NCBI GenBank assembly: GCA_964610155.1 | Contig: CAZSUY010000004.1 | Coordinates: 1-64,000, forward strand | Direction of reading: 5' to 3' | DNA: 64,000 nucleotides | DNA from: JAFGBM01 sp964610155 | GTDB lineage: Bacteria > Actinomycetota > Actinomycetes > Actinomycetales > Demequinaceae | Shown here: positions 9,011-17,358 of the stretch, in pieces | Position numbering within the stretch: position 1 is the stretch's first letter | How the letters are laid out: every line of letters begins with the position of its first letter | Program-made: the position numbers and the translations under genes | The notes under the pieces: generated by a model | What the model was told of the DNA's origin: nothing | The model's input: only the letters and a program-made list of their open reading frames with translations | Databases searched by the model: none

Positions 9011-10995
9011 CACGCTACCTCCGTCTTGTCATCCCAGTCGGGAGAAAGATCTCGCCCACTCGTCACCGGCCCCGTGAACGTCGCCGTCGGAGCCGTCACC
9101 GCCCCGGTCAGGCGGGTATCCGTAACCTGCACCTCAATCGTGTAAGCCACATTCGACGCCAGCGCATACGGCAACGTCACCGACGACACCCCACCACTCG
9201 ACACCGTCGAGCCTGGAAGACTGTCGACAATCACGACCCCGCCCTGCTTGATCGTGAACAGTGCCTGAACCATCCCCCCATCGGGGTCGGTCACCGTCGC
9301 CGACACCTCCGGACGAACTACCGTCGACGCCACATTCTCCGTCAACGCTTGGGTATCAATCTTGATATCAGTCGGGGCACCCGGGGCACGGTTGTAGTAG
9401 TAAGCAATATGAGGGGGATAAGTCCCCACGGGTGACTTCTCATACGAATAGAAACGCTTCCACTGGAGGCGGTTGGTCCAACTCCCGGGAAGTACCAAAA
9501 ACCCTTGGGAATTATTCGCTTCCAACTGCCACAACTTGGCAATCCCCGTCACCTCAACACCGGACCAGGCCCCTGGACACGACGAACTGTATCCATGAGT
9601 TTCCCAAGACTGGGCACCGTAGCCATAACTTGAAGTCGGGTTGTTCCACGTCGTCGCCCCGGAATAGGGGGCAACCCACACCACCTGCCACAACTGCGCC
9701 GGACACGTATACGAGTAATAGTTGTAGAGGTAGAGGTAGACGTTGGTCAGATCCAACGATTTGATTGTCGACGTATTGAAATTGAGATACGTGGCCGATC
9801 CAGTCACTCCCCCATCGGCACTCCCCACCCGAAGCTCATACTCCCCCCCATACTGCGAGTTCGGCACCGAACTCCTGACATACATGTCTCCGCTAGCCCA
9901 TGTGGAGGAAACCCCGGGATCCACGACAACCGGGTACTCCGTCGACGCCTCCTCCAACCACCCCTTATCCACACCAAAAGACAAACGCGACCCCCGTTCC
10001 ACCGACGTCACTTCAACCTCAACCGGAAGATCCTCAGCCACGGCAAGACCCCGTGTCGCCCGCTCCACAGCATCCCTTACCCCTTTCGGGGCCATGCCTC
10101 CAGGAACCGCAAACCCCGGAGACAAGTGGATCTCCTTTGACCAAGGCTGCAACACCGGACTCGTATGCTTGTCGTCCTCAGTCGCATCCCACACCGCAGC
10201 CAACGGCACCGTACCCACCTCAACACCAGCCGCATCAACAATGACATGAGGCCCCTCACCCGTGTCGACGATACTGCCCCCCTCAACCGCCACGTCGAGA
10301 TAGAGGCCATCTACACGAGCACGCGCCGCCGCACGGGTCTTGAGCACATAAAACTGCTCAAAACCTGAAGGGGTCACCTCCACCACATAATCCACACCCG
10401 GCCACACATTCCGATACTTCGCCCGTGCCCCATCAAGCACCACCGGAGGCAACACGGAACCATCCCACAACACCGACAACCTGACTCCCGACTCCCCCAT
10501 CGCCGTCGTCAAAATAGTGTCCGTCGGCCCACCCCCCGGTGCCAGCACCACCTCAACAGGAGACACCCGAGGCCGTACCCAACCATCAGGCGACACTGTC
10601 AACGTCGGATCTGGAACCGACCAATCATCAACCGACGACCCGTCGCCACCCGTCTCAACCCAGTTGAGACCCGTGTAATCCGACAGCACCCACGTCCCAT
10701 CCGGAATCGCAAACACCTGCGAGGATTCCGTCCGCTGCGAAACATCCTCTACAGGCTCCCCAGTTGCGCGAGCCGCCAACTGCGCCTCATACGCATTCGA
10801 TGCCGCCACATCCGACTGAAACGCGGCAGGATCCACCACCGAAGGCGCCGCCACATCACCCGACTCGCCCTCCGGCGAAGCCTGGACGCCGCCCCCAGCC
10901 GCCACCCCAAGAACCCCGGCAAGCACCAAGGCGAGACATGACCGACCGACCATTCCCACGTGCGACCACACCCGAATCGGATTGCGTTTGATCAT
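9010..10995 (-). CDS. Secreted DNRLRE-type protein upstream of the RHS gene
   Basis: This 661-residue protein begins with a Sec signal peptide: basic start, hydrophobic core near 15-35, likely cleavage after GGGVQA. Residues about 60-340 form an all-beta region without a family I can name. Residues about 360-520 resemble a DNRLRE module (YLNFNTSTIKSLDL, then TTWNNPTS), found in many actinobacterial secreted proteins next to RHS genes. Residues about 535-645 look like an Ig/FnIII-type domain (RAPGAPTDIKI, then VQVTDTRLTG). The ATG follows a GGGGAGGG ribosome site closely, and the stop overlaps the RHS start, so both are probably made together. A role as partner, anchor or shell for the RHS protein is inference; no catalytic motif was seen. 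Confidence 0.85.
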   Translation of the reverse strand: MIKRNPIRVWSHVGMVGRSCLALVLAGVLGVAAGGGVQASPEGESGDVAAPSVVDPAAFQSDVAASNAYEAQLAARATGEPVEDVSQRTESSQVFAIPDGTWVLSDYTGLNWVETGGDGSSVDDWSVPDPTLTVSPDGWVRPRVSPVEVVLAPGGGPTDTILTTAMGESGVRLSVLWDGSVLPPVVLDGARAKYRNVWPGVDYVVEVTPSGFEQFYVLKTRAAARARVDGLYLDVAVEGGSIVDTGEGPHVIVDAAGVEVGTVPLAAVWDATEDDKHTSPVLQPWSKEIHLSPGFAVPGGMAPKGVRDAVERATRGLAVAEDLPVEVEVTSVERGSRLSFGVDKGWLEEASTEYPVVVDPGVSSTWASGDMYVRSSVPNSQYGGEYELRVGSADGGVTGSATYLNFNTSTIKSLDLTNVYLYLYNYYSYTCPAQLWQVVWVAPYSGATTWNNPTSSYGYGAQSWETHGYSSSCPGAWSGVEVTGIAKLWQLEANNSQGFLVLPGSWTNRLQWKRFYSYEKSPVGTYPPHIAYYYNRAPGAPTDIKIDTQALTENVASTVVRPEVSATVTDPDGGMVQALFTIKQGGVVIVDSLPGSTVSSGGVSSVTLPYALASNVAYTIEVQVTDTRLTGAVTAPTATFTGPVTSGRDLSPDWDDKTEVA

Positions 10996-11043
10996 GACCC
11001 TCCCCGTCGACGCCCATCCTTGTCATCAAGGAACCCGGTCGAC

Positions 11044-11059
11044 TGTGACCTAGGTCACT
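11044..11059. promoter_or_regulatory. Candidate CRP/GlxR-type operator upstream of the RHS operon
   Basis: TGTGA-CCTAGG-TCACT contains a perfect 14-base palindrome (GTGACCTAGGTCAC, 11045-11058). It matches the CRP-family consensus TGTGA-N6-TCACA at nine of ten positions. It lies about 50 bases upstream of the secreted-protein ATG at 10995, in the 133-base gap after the GNAT gene. Regulation by a cAMP-type factor is inferred from the sequence match only. Confidence 0.45.
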
Positions 11060-11128
11060 TCGCAACGTAGCGGCTCCACACCCTCCCCGCAACTCGAGGA
11101 GCAATATTCCTACAACATCCATCACGTC

Positions 11129-12067
11129 CTACAACATCACCGTGGCAAAGGTCCCCACCCGCCGGAAACCCACCGCCTCGTACGCAGCGATCGCGGCCCG
11201 GTTGTAGGAGTTCACATATAGCGACAGGGTAGGCGCCAGGTCGGCCTGGATCGCAACACAGACCGAGGCGAGGCCTTCCCTCCCGAGCCCGCGCCCCCTC
11301 AGCGTCGGATCCACCCACACGCCCTGGAGTTCGGCCACCCCGCCTCCGACAACGCCTGCCTCGGCCTTGAAGACGACCTTTCGCTCGTATCTCCCCCCAT
11401 CGGCCTCGATGTCTCCGTACTGGATGAATGACCGCCCGTACTGGATGAGTCGCCGAAGCCTGTCCTCGTAGACCCCGTGCCCGTGCTCGGTGGGGTCGTA
11501 TCCCACCTCGCCACGGAACATGTGGATGGCGGCTGGCAGCACGGCATCGAAGTCGTCCAGTCTCGATAAGCGGACGAAATCCAGGAGGATGCCGGAGGCC
11601 TCCCCGGGGGATGGCTTGGGAAAGATTGGCGGGCCGTCGAGGGTCATGAGCCACTGCTCCTCCTTGACCGCGCGCGCCGGGCCCCACTTGGGCCGGACCC
11701 TCCGCCAGAGATCGAGGACGACCTCCGCCTCCCCGACGATCCCACTCGGCCGCGCGAGGCAGGTCGCGGCCAGATCGGCGAGGCCTGCCAGTACCTCCTC
11801 GGTCGGATCGGGAATGGCGGGAATGAGGTTGACGCCGTGCCACAACACCCCGACGAGGCCGTGGCCAGCGCCCCCTTTGGCGTGGAGCGCCCAGAGCCGT
11901 CCCGACGAGGGAGGCGCCTCATCGATGGCCCTCTCGACGTGCATGGCGGGCATGACGTATGCGGCCGGGTTGCTGGCGCAGAGGGCACGGGCCGCCTCGA
12001 AGTCTCGCCGCTGCAACGGGGCGAGGGCGACCTTGGGCCGCACCCTCCGTAGCAGCGAGTCTGTCAC
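11129..12067 (-). CDS. GNAT-family N-acetyltransferase downstream of ispG
   Basis: This 312-residue protein has a C-terminal GNAT fold. The acetyl-CoA binding loop is visible as GVWVDPTLRGRGLGREG near 245-265, followed by LYVNSYNRAAIAAYEAVGFRRVG near the end. The N-terminal half (about 1-150) is a second, diverged domain like the DUF4081 region of actinobacterial homologues. Its place directly after ispG, rseP-like and dxr matches Rv2867c of M. tuberculosis. The GTG start overlaps the ispG stop by four bases, so it is probably the last gene of that operon. The acceptor substrate is unknown. Confidence 0.85.
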   Translation of the reverse strand: MTDSLLRRVRPKVALAPLQRRDFEAARALCASNPAAYVMPAMHVERAIDEAPPSSGRLWALHAKGGAGHGLVGVLWHGVNLIPAIPDPTEEVLAGLADLAATCLARPSGIVGEAEVVLDLWRRVRPKWGPARAVKEEQWLMTLDGPPIFPKPSPGEASGILLDFVRLSRLDDFDAVLPAAIHMFRGEVGYDPTEHGHGVYEDRLRRLIQYGRSFIQYGDIEADGGRYERKVVFKAEAGVVGGGVAELQGVWVDPTLRGRGLGREGLASVCVAIQADLAPTLSLYVNSYNRAAIAAYEAVGFRRVGTFATVML

Positions 12068-13206
12068 CGAAGGACCGTCACCTCAGGGGACGCCCCCTCC
12101 GCCAGAGTCACGGACTCGGCCATCTTGTGCGCCTCCGCGAGGAGCGTTTCGACGATCTTGTCCTCGGGCACGGTCGCGATAACCTCGCCTCGCACGAAGA
12201 TCTGCCCCTTGCCATTGCCGGAGGCAACCCCGAGATCCGCCTCACGCGCCTCGCCCGGCCCGTTGACGACGCATCCCATGACGGCCACCCGGAGTGGCAC
12301 CTCGAGCCCCTCGAGTCCCGCCGTCACCTTCTCCGCGAGCTCGTAGACGTTCACCTGGGCGCGCCCGCAGCTCGGGCACGAGACGATCTCCAGCCTGCGC
12401 TCTCTGAGTCCCATCGACATGAGGATCTGGAGCCCGACCTTGACCTCCTCCACGGGGGGCGCGCTGAGAGAAACCCGGATGGTGTCGCCGATGCCCTCCG
12501 CGAGGAGCGCCCCGAAGGCCGTCGCCGACTTTATGGTCCCCTGGAGTGCGGGCCCCGCCTCCGTGACCCCGAGGTGAAGGGGCCAGTCCCCGCGCTCGGC
12601 GAGCATGCGGTAGGCGTGGATCATCACGACGGGGTCGTGGTGCTTGACGGAGATCTTGAAGTCGTGGAAGTCGTGCTCCTCGAAGAGCGAGGCCTCCCAC
12701 ACAGCCGACTCCACGAGCGCCTCCGGGGTGGCGCGCCCGTACTTTTCAAGGAGGCGCGGATCGAGGGAACCGGCGTTGACGCCGATGCGGAGCGACACCC
12801 CGGCGTCGACCGCGGCCTTCGCGATGGCACCCACCTGGTCGTCGAACTTGCGGATGTTGCCGGGGTTGACGCGGACGGCAGCGCACCCGGCCTCGATCGC
12901 CTGGAACACGTACTTGGGTTGGAAATGGATGTCCGCGATGACCGGGATCTGGGACTTCTCAGCGATGGTCGCGAGGGCGTCGGCGTCGTCCTGGCTCGGC
13001 ACGGCCACCCTGGCGATGTCACACCCGGCCGCCGTCAACTCCGCTATTTGCTGAAGGGTCGCATCGATGTCGGAGGTCAGCGTGGTCGTCATCGACTGGA
13101 CGGAGACGGGAGCATCCCCACCGACGGCGACGGAGCCCACCATGATCTGCCGTGAACGCCGACGCGGGGCGAGGGGGACGGGGGTCACCCCACCAGTATC
13201 GCGCAT
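12064..13206 (-). CDS. ispG: 4-hydroxy-3-methylbut-2-enyl-diphosphate synthase IspG (GcpE)
   Basis: IspG reduces 2-C-methyl-D-erythritol 2,4-cyclodiphosphate to HMBPP, the penultimate step of the MEP isoprenoid pathway. The 380-residue protein has the TIM-barrel part with VQSMTTTLTSDIDATLQQI near 35-55 and the C-terminal [4Fe-4S] part. The three cluster ligands are visible in SCPSCGRAQ and VMGCVVNGPGE. Length is normal for the bacterial short form. dxr, an earlier step of the same pathway, lies two genes upstream in the same direction. The ATG at 13206 is the first start of the frame; a slightly later start is possible. Confidence 0.97.
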   Translation of the reverse strand: MRDTGGVTPVPLAPRRRSRQIMVGSVAVGGDAPVSVQSMTTTLTSDIDATLQQIAELTAAGCDIARVAVPSQDDADALATIAEKSQIPVIADIHFQPKYVFQAIEAGCAAVRVNPGNIRKFDDQVGAIAKAAVDAGVSLRIGVNAGSLDPRLLEKYGRATPEALVESAVWEASLFEEHDFHDFKISVKHHDPVVMIHAYRMLAERGDWPLHLGVTEAGPALQGTIKSATAFGALLAEGIGDTIRVSLSAPPVEEVKVGLQILMSMGLRERRLEIVSCPSCGRAQVNVYELAEKVTAGLEGLEVPLRVAVMGCVVNGPGEAREADLGVASGNGKGQIFVRGEVIATVPEDKIVETLLAEAHKMAESVTLAEGASPEVTVLR

Positions 13207-13223
13207 GAGTGTGGCTGTTTCCG

Positions 13224-14537
13224 TCAGCCGATCGACACGGGGGCGACGATGTCCGCGTAGATGAGCAGGGTCCCCATGAGGATAAGGAGGATGAACATCA
13301 CGTATGTGAGGGGCATCATCCTCGCGAGATCGACGGGAGCCGCCTTGGGCGCCTTCCGCTTCCGCGCCCAGGCGTCCTTGATCCCCTGCCAGAACGCTCC
13401 CGCCACGTGGCCACCGTCGAGGGGCAGCAACGGAATGACGTTGAAGGCGAAGAGCGCCAGGTTGATCAAAGCGACGAGGGCTACCATGGCGGCGATCTGA
13501 TCCCCGATGCCGACCTCGGGGTTGTCGACGGCAGCGATCTCCCCGGCGATTCGACCCGCCCCTACGATGCTGATGATTCCGTTCGGGTCACGTTCGGTGG
13601 AACCGAAGGCCGCCTGTCCGGCTTCCCAAACATATGTGGGCAGGTGATAAATGATCATTGCGATCTTCCCGAGGGTGTCGACCGTGAAGGTCGTCCCGTA
13701 GAAGGGGCCCTGCCGCACCACCTCATACATTGGTTGAACCCCGAGGAACCCGACGGGAGCCGTGACGAGCTCGCCGGTCGCATCGACCACGGGCTCTCCG
13801 TCCGCATCGAAGACCACTCGCTCCTCCAAGGTCGGGGTCGCACTAAGGGTGATCTCCTCACCCTCACGCAGAACAGTGAAGGTCATCTCCTGCCCGGGGC
13901 GAGCACGAAGGTACTCGTGGAGAGGCTCCCACTCTTCGATGCTGGTCCCGTCGACGGCGATGATCCGGTCACCCGCCTCGAAACCCGCACGGTATGCCGC
14001 CGTGGTCGGATCGGCGGCGGTGCACTCACGGTCCGCCCCGACGGGAAGCGCACACTCCAGGACGGAATCGACCGCGGGGGTGACGGTTGCGGCGCCATAG
14101 AACAGCCCGATCCCGGTGAAGAGGATGACCGCGATGAAGAGGTTGGCGAGAGCCCCCGCGGACATGACGACGACGCGCTTCCTCCACGACAGCCGGTAGA
14201 AAGCGCGGTGTTCCTCGCCCGGCTCGATCTCCTCGACCGCACTCTCCCGGGTGTCCTCGATGAGGCGGGAGGCCCAGCCCTTTCCGCGCACCGGCTTGAC
14301 CTCGTCGGCCGGTGGGACCATTCCCATGAGGCGCACGTACCCCCCGAGGGGGAAGGCCTTGACCCCATACTCCGTTTCGCCCCGCTTGCGGGACCACAGG
14401 GTCGGCCCGAACCCGATCATGTACTGCGGCACCTTGACGCCGAACCTCTTCGCGGGAAACATGTGCGCCAACTCATGGAGGGCAACTGAGATGGTGACCC
14501 CGATGACGAGGATGAGGACGCCGATGGTGTAGGCCAT
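13224..14537 (-). CDS. rseP: Site-2 (M50) intramembrane metalloprotease, RseP/Rip1 type
   Basis: This 437-residue membrane protease cuts substrates such as anti-sigma factors within the membrane. The zinc site is HELAH near residue 22 in the first membrane segment, and the third ligand lies in NVIPLLPLDGGHV near 375. A PDZ domain sits between them (AYRAGFEAGDRIIAVDG near 185). Hydrophobic segments occur at about 1-20, 125-150, 350-375 and 405-430. Position between dxr and ispG matches Rip1 (Rv2869c). The stop lies 17 bases before the ispG start. Substrates cannot be read from the sequence. Confidence 0.95.
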   Translation of the reverse strand: MAYTIGVLILVIGVTISVALHELAHMFPAKRFGVKVPQYMIGFGPTLWSRKRGETEYGVKAFPLGGYVRLMGMVPPADEVKPVRGKGWASRLIEDTRESAVEEIEPGEEHRAFYRLSWRKRVVVMSAGALANLFIAVILFTGIGLFYGAATVTPAVDSVLECALPVGADRECTAADPTTAAYRAGFEAGDRIIAVDGTSIEEWEPLHEYLRARPGQEMTFTVLREGEEITLSATPTLEERVVFDADGEPVVDATGELVTAPVGFLGVQPMYEVVRQGPFYGTTFTVDTLGKIAMIIYHLPTYVWEAGQAAFGSTERDPNGIISIVGAGRIAGEIAAVDNPEVGIGDQIAAMVALVALINLALFAFNVIPLLPLDGGHVAGAFWQGIKDAWARKRKAPKAAPVDLARMMPLTYVMFILLILMGTLLIYADIVAPVSIG

Positions 14538-14546
14538 AGGAGTACT

Positions 14547-15740
14547 TTACGTCCCTGCCCGTGCCCCGGTTCCCGGATGGCCCATGAGTGTCCGGGCCGA
14601 CTCACGGGCCCGTGCCTCAGCGGCCAGCACCCCATCTAGCGTCGGCTCCCCCTCGACCTCAAAGCTCGTTGCCTCGAAACCATCCAGAACCTCCGCGATC
14701 GTATCGACAATCCCGAGGAAGGGCAGCGCCCCGTCCAGAAAGGCCGCGACCGCCTCCTCGTTCGCCGCGTTGAATGCGGCCGGGTGGAGGGGTGACGCGG
14801 CGACCGCCTCCCGCGCGAGGCGCACGGCGGGGAACGCCTCCTCGTCGAGGGCGTCGAAGCTCCAGTCCTGGGGGATAGACCAGTCGTAGCCGGGGGCGGC
14901 GTCCGGGATCCGATCGGGCCAGGCAAGCCCGAGGGCGATGGGGAGGCGCATGTCCGGCTGGGATGCCTGTGCGATCGTCGAACCGTCCCAAAACTCCACC
15001 ATCGAGTGGACCTGGGACTGCGGGTGAACGACCACCTCGATGCGATCGAGCGGCATGTCGAAGAGGAGGTGGGCCTCGATCACCTCGAGGGCTTTGTTCA
15101 TGAGCGTCGCCGAGTTGATGGTAACGACCGGTCCCATGCTCCAGGTGGGGTGACGGAGGGCCTCCTCGGGAGTGACGTCTACGAGTTCGGTCCTGGTCCT
15201 CCCCCGGAATGGCCCACCGGACGCCGTCAGGATGAGCCGACGAACCTCGCCCCGAGCACCCGCCCGGAGGGCCTGGGCGATCGCGGAGTGTTCGGAGTCG
15301 ACCGGGACGATCTGGTCGGGGCGCCGCCTGGCCCCGAGCACAAGCGCCCCGCCGGCCACGAGACTCTCCTTGTTCGCGAGCGCCAGGGTCGAGCCTGAGG
15401 AGAGGGCGGCGAGGGTCGGCCCTAGCCCCGCGGAGCCCGCCATAGCGTTGAGGACTACGTCCGCTCCGAGACTCGCCGCCCTTGCAGCCGCCTCGGGTCC
15501 TGACTCGACCGTGACCCCCGGCAGGGTTTCCGCAAGCGCCTCACCGGCCACCCCGTCGGCGACCGCCACGCTCCCCACCTCGAATTCCCTTGCCTGCCCC
15601 GTGAGCAGGGGAATGTCTCCTCCCCCGGCTGCGAGGGCGAGGACACGAAACCGGTCGGGGTTGCGACGGATGATGTCGAGTGCCTGACAACCAATTGATC
15701 CCGTCGATCCAAGGATGACGACGGTCCGTGCCGCGGCCAC
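14547..15740 (-). CDS. dxr: 1-deoxy-D-xylulose-5-phosphate reductoisomerase
   Basis: DXR converts DXP to MEP using NADPH, the first committed step of the MEP pathway. The protein has the Rossmann motif GSTGSIG near 11-17, the metal/substrate region PVDSEHSAIAQAL near 140, ASGGPFRG near 170 and the C-terminal helical domain with AAFNAANEEAV. I start it at a GTG at 15740, eight bases after the upstream stop, which gives 397 residues, the usual length. The longer frame to 15824 would overlap the upstream gene and adds an unrelated N-terminus. It belongs to the dxr/rseP/ispG operon. Confidence 0.95.
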   Translation of the reverse strand: MAAARTVVILGSTGSIGCQALDIIRRNPDRFRVLALAAGGGDIPLLTGQAREFEVGSVAVADGVAGEALAETLPGVTVESGPEAAARAASLGADVVLNAMAGSAGLGPTLAALSSGSTLALANKESLVAGGALVLGARRRPDQIVPVDSEHSAIAQALRAGARGEVRRLILTASGGPFRGRTRTELVDVTPEEALRHPTWSMGPVVTINSATLMNKALEVIEAHLLFDMPLDRIEVVVHPQSQVHSMVEFWDGSTIAQASQPDMRLPIALGLAWPDRIPDAAPGYDWSIPQDWSFDALDEEAFPAVRLAREAVAASPLHPAAFNAANEEAVAAFLDGALPFLGIVDTIAEVLDGFEATSFEVEGEPTLDGVLAAEARARESARTLMGHPGTGARAGT

Positions 15741-15748
15741 GCCGATCC

Positions 15749-16306
15749 CTACTGGACGCCCTGAAGGATGTCGATCGCCCTGGCGAGATAGGCGTCGACC
15801 TTGCTCTCGTCGTACGAACGCCACTTGGCCCGGCGCGGGAAGATCTCCTTCCTAAGGTCCTGCGCGGTGAGTTCCTGCCCCTTGTCGAAGAAGGCCGTGA
15901 TTCGATCGAGGAGGGCATCAACGGTGCTGGCGCGATACCCCCGCTTGAGGCCCTTCGGTCGGGAGAATCTCTCACCCTTCGGACGACGCAAGCGCTCGTA
16001 GAGCACCTGAGCCCGCTCCGCAAGTTGGGCGTGCCACGCTCCCAGGCCGTTCGCCTGGACGAACTGGTCCCTGATGCGAGCCGTGAAGGCATCCTCAAGC
16101 CTGTCGAGGGCGGGGTCGACGGCTGTCGTCTTGTACCCACGGCCCCTCATGTCGAAGGCCGCGTGCCGGATGTCCATGGGGGTGAGCCCGTTCGGATCGA
16201 TGATCTCCCGCTCGTAGGCCGCCCGAATATTCGTGAAGAACTCGTTCACCTGTTCCCGGTCATAGCCCTGATGCAGGAATCCCACGCGGGGAAACATATC
16301 GGTCAC
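15749..16306 (-). CDS. DivIVA-domain protein with four DivI1A-like repeats
   Basis: The protein has 185 residues from a GTG at 16306 that overlaps the rlmN stop (GTGA) and follows an AAGGAGG site by four bases. It carries four copies of the short motif G/S-Y-x4-V-D/N-x2-L/F: GYDREQVNEFF near 14, GYKTTAVDPALDRL near 57, GYRASTVDALLDRI near 123 and SYDESKVDAYLARA near 164. Two copies are preceded by LTPMDIR or LTAQDLR, as in DivI1A domains. No long coiled coil follows, unlike DivIVA/Wag31. DivIVA-type modules usually act in polar growth or division; the role here is unknown. It lies between rlmN and dxr. Confidence 0.75.
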   Translation of the reverse strand: MTDMFPRVGFLHQGYDREQVNEFFTNIRAAYEREIIDPNGLTPMDIRHAAFDMRGRGYKTTAVDPALDRLEDAFTARIRDQFVQANGLGAWHAQLAERAQVLYERLRRPKGERFSRPKGLKRGYRASTVDALLDRITAFFDKGQELTAQDLRKEIFPRRAKWRSYDESKVDAYLARAIDILQGVQ

Positions 16307-17358
16307 GTCGCCTCCTTCGTCGCTAGTTGACCACAAGCTCCATCGATGTCACTCCCACGAGTATCCCGGATTGTGACGGGAATGGCATGCGCATCGAGGC
16401 GGTGAACGAATGTCGCCTGGTCGGCCTGGGTACTCGCGGTCCACTTGCTGCCCGGTGTCGGATTAAGGGGAATGGCGTTCACATGCACCCAGGCGGTTCC
16501 CCGCGCCGACAACTTCTCCGCTAGAAGTCCGGCCCTCCACTCCTGATCGTTGATGCCGCGCATCAGGGCATACTCGATGGACACGCGCCGATGAGTCGCC
16601 TCGAAATACCGGTGGGCGGCATCGAGCGCCTCGTCAACCCTCCACCGCGTGTTGACGGGAACCAGTCCGTCCCTCAGGGAGTCGTCCGGGGCGTGAAGGG
16701 AGAGGGCAAGGGTGAGGGGAAGGCCCTCGCAGGCCAGACGGTCGATTGCGGGGACGAGCCCGACGGTCGAGACGGTGACATGTCGCGCCGATAGGCCAAG
16801 GCCCCGTGGCGTCGGAGCAACCAAAGTTCGAATCGCGGAAAGGACGGCAGAATAGTTCGCCAACGGCTCCCCCATCCCCATGAAGACCACATGGGAGAGG
16901 CGGCCCTCCCTCCTCGCGGTCAGGCGCACCTGCTCGATGATCTCTGCCGTGCTGAGGTTCCGAGTGAGCCCCATCTGGCCCGTCGCGCAGAAGGGACACC
17001 CCATCCCGCACCCCGCCTGGCTCGTGACGCAAAGGGTCGCCCGATTCGTATACTCCATATAAATGGATTCGATCCTCGTCCCGTCGTGAAGCGACCATAG
17101 GGTCTTTTTCGTGGCCCCATCGTCGGTGCCGATCGTGGTCGTCTCCTCAAGCAGGCGGGGGAACAGCGCCGACACGAGTTCGCCCCGGACCCTGGCGGGA
17201 ACGTCGGTCAGGTCGGCTGGATCGGTGGTGAGGTGCGTGAAGTAGTGCGTGGCGAGTTGCTTGGCGCGAAACGCGGGCTGACCGAGGTCGACGACCGCGG
17301 TTATCTTTTCTTCGGCGGTGAGGTCGGCGAAATGGCGGGGAGGCCGTCCTCGGCTCAC
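16303..17358 (-). CDS. rlmN: Dual-specificity 23S rRNA/tRNA A2503/A37 methyltransferase RlmN
   Basis: RlmN is a radical SAM enzyme that methylates C2 of A2503 in 23S rRNA and A37 in some tRNAs. The cluster motif is GCGMGCPFCATG near residue 120, and the SAM region GMGEPLANYSAV follows. The C-terminal part has VNAIPLNPTPGSKW and the conserved late cysteine (DIDGACGQLA). The frame is open far upstream inside cdsA. I start it at the GTG at 17358 that overlaps the cdsA stop (GTGA), giving 351 residues, the family length. It is probably coupled to cdsA. Confidence 0.95.
   Translation of the reverse strand: MSRGRPPRHFADLTAEEKITAVVDLGQPAFRAKQLATHYFTHLTTDPADLTDVPARVRGELVSALFPRLLEETTTIGTDDGATKKTLWSLHDGTRIESIYMEYTNRATLCVTSQAGCGMGCPFCATGQMGLTRNLSTAEIIEQVRLTARREGRLSHVVFMGMGEPLANYSAVLSAIRTLVAPTPRGLGLSARHVTVSTVGLVPAIDRLACEGLPLTLALSLHAPDDSLRDGLVPVNTRWRVDEALDAAHRYFEATHRRVSIEYALMRGINDQEWRAGLLAEKLSARGTAWVHVNAIPLNPTPGSKWTASTQADQATFVHRLDAHAIPVTIRDTRGSDIDGACGQLATKEAT

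Noticed and set aside
11959..14489. Long plus-strand open frames opposite ispG and the M50 protease
   Set aside because: They mirror conserved minus-strand genes, have biased shadow composition and show no domains; GC-rich codon use leaves such frames open.
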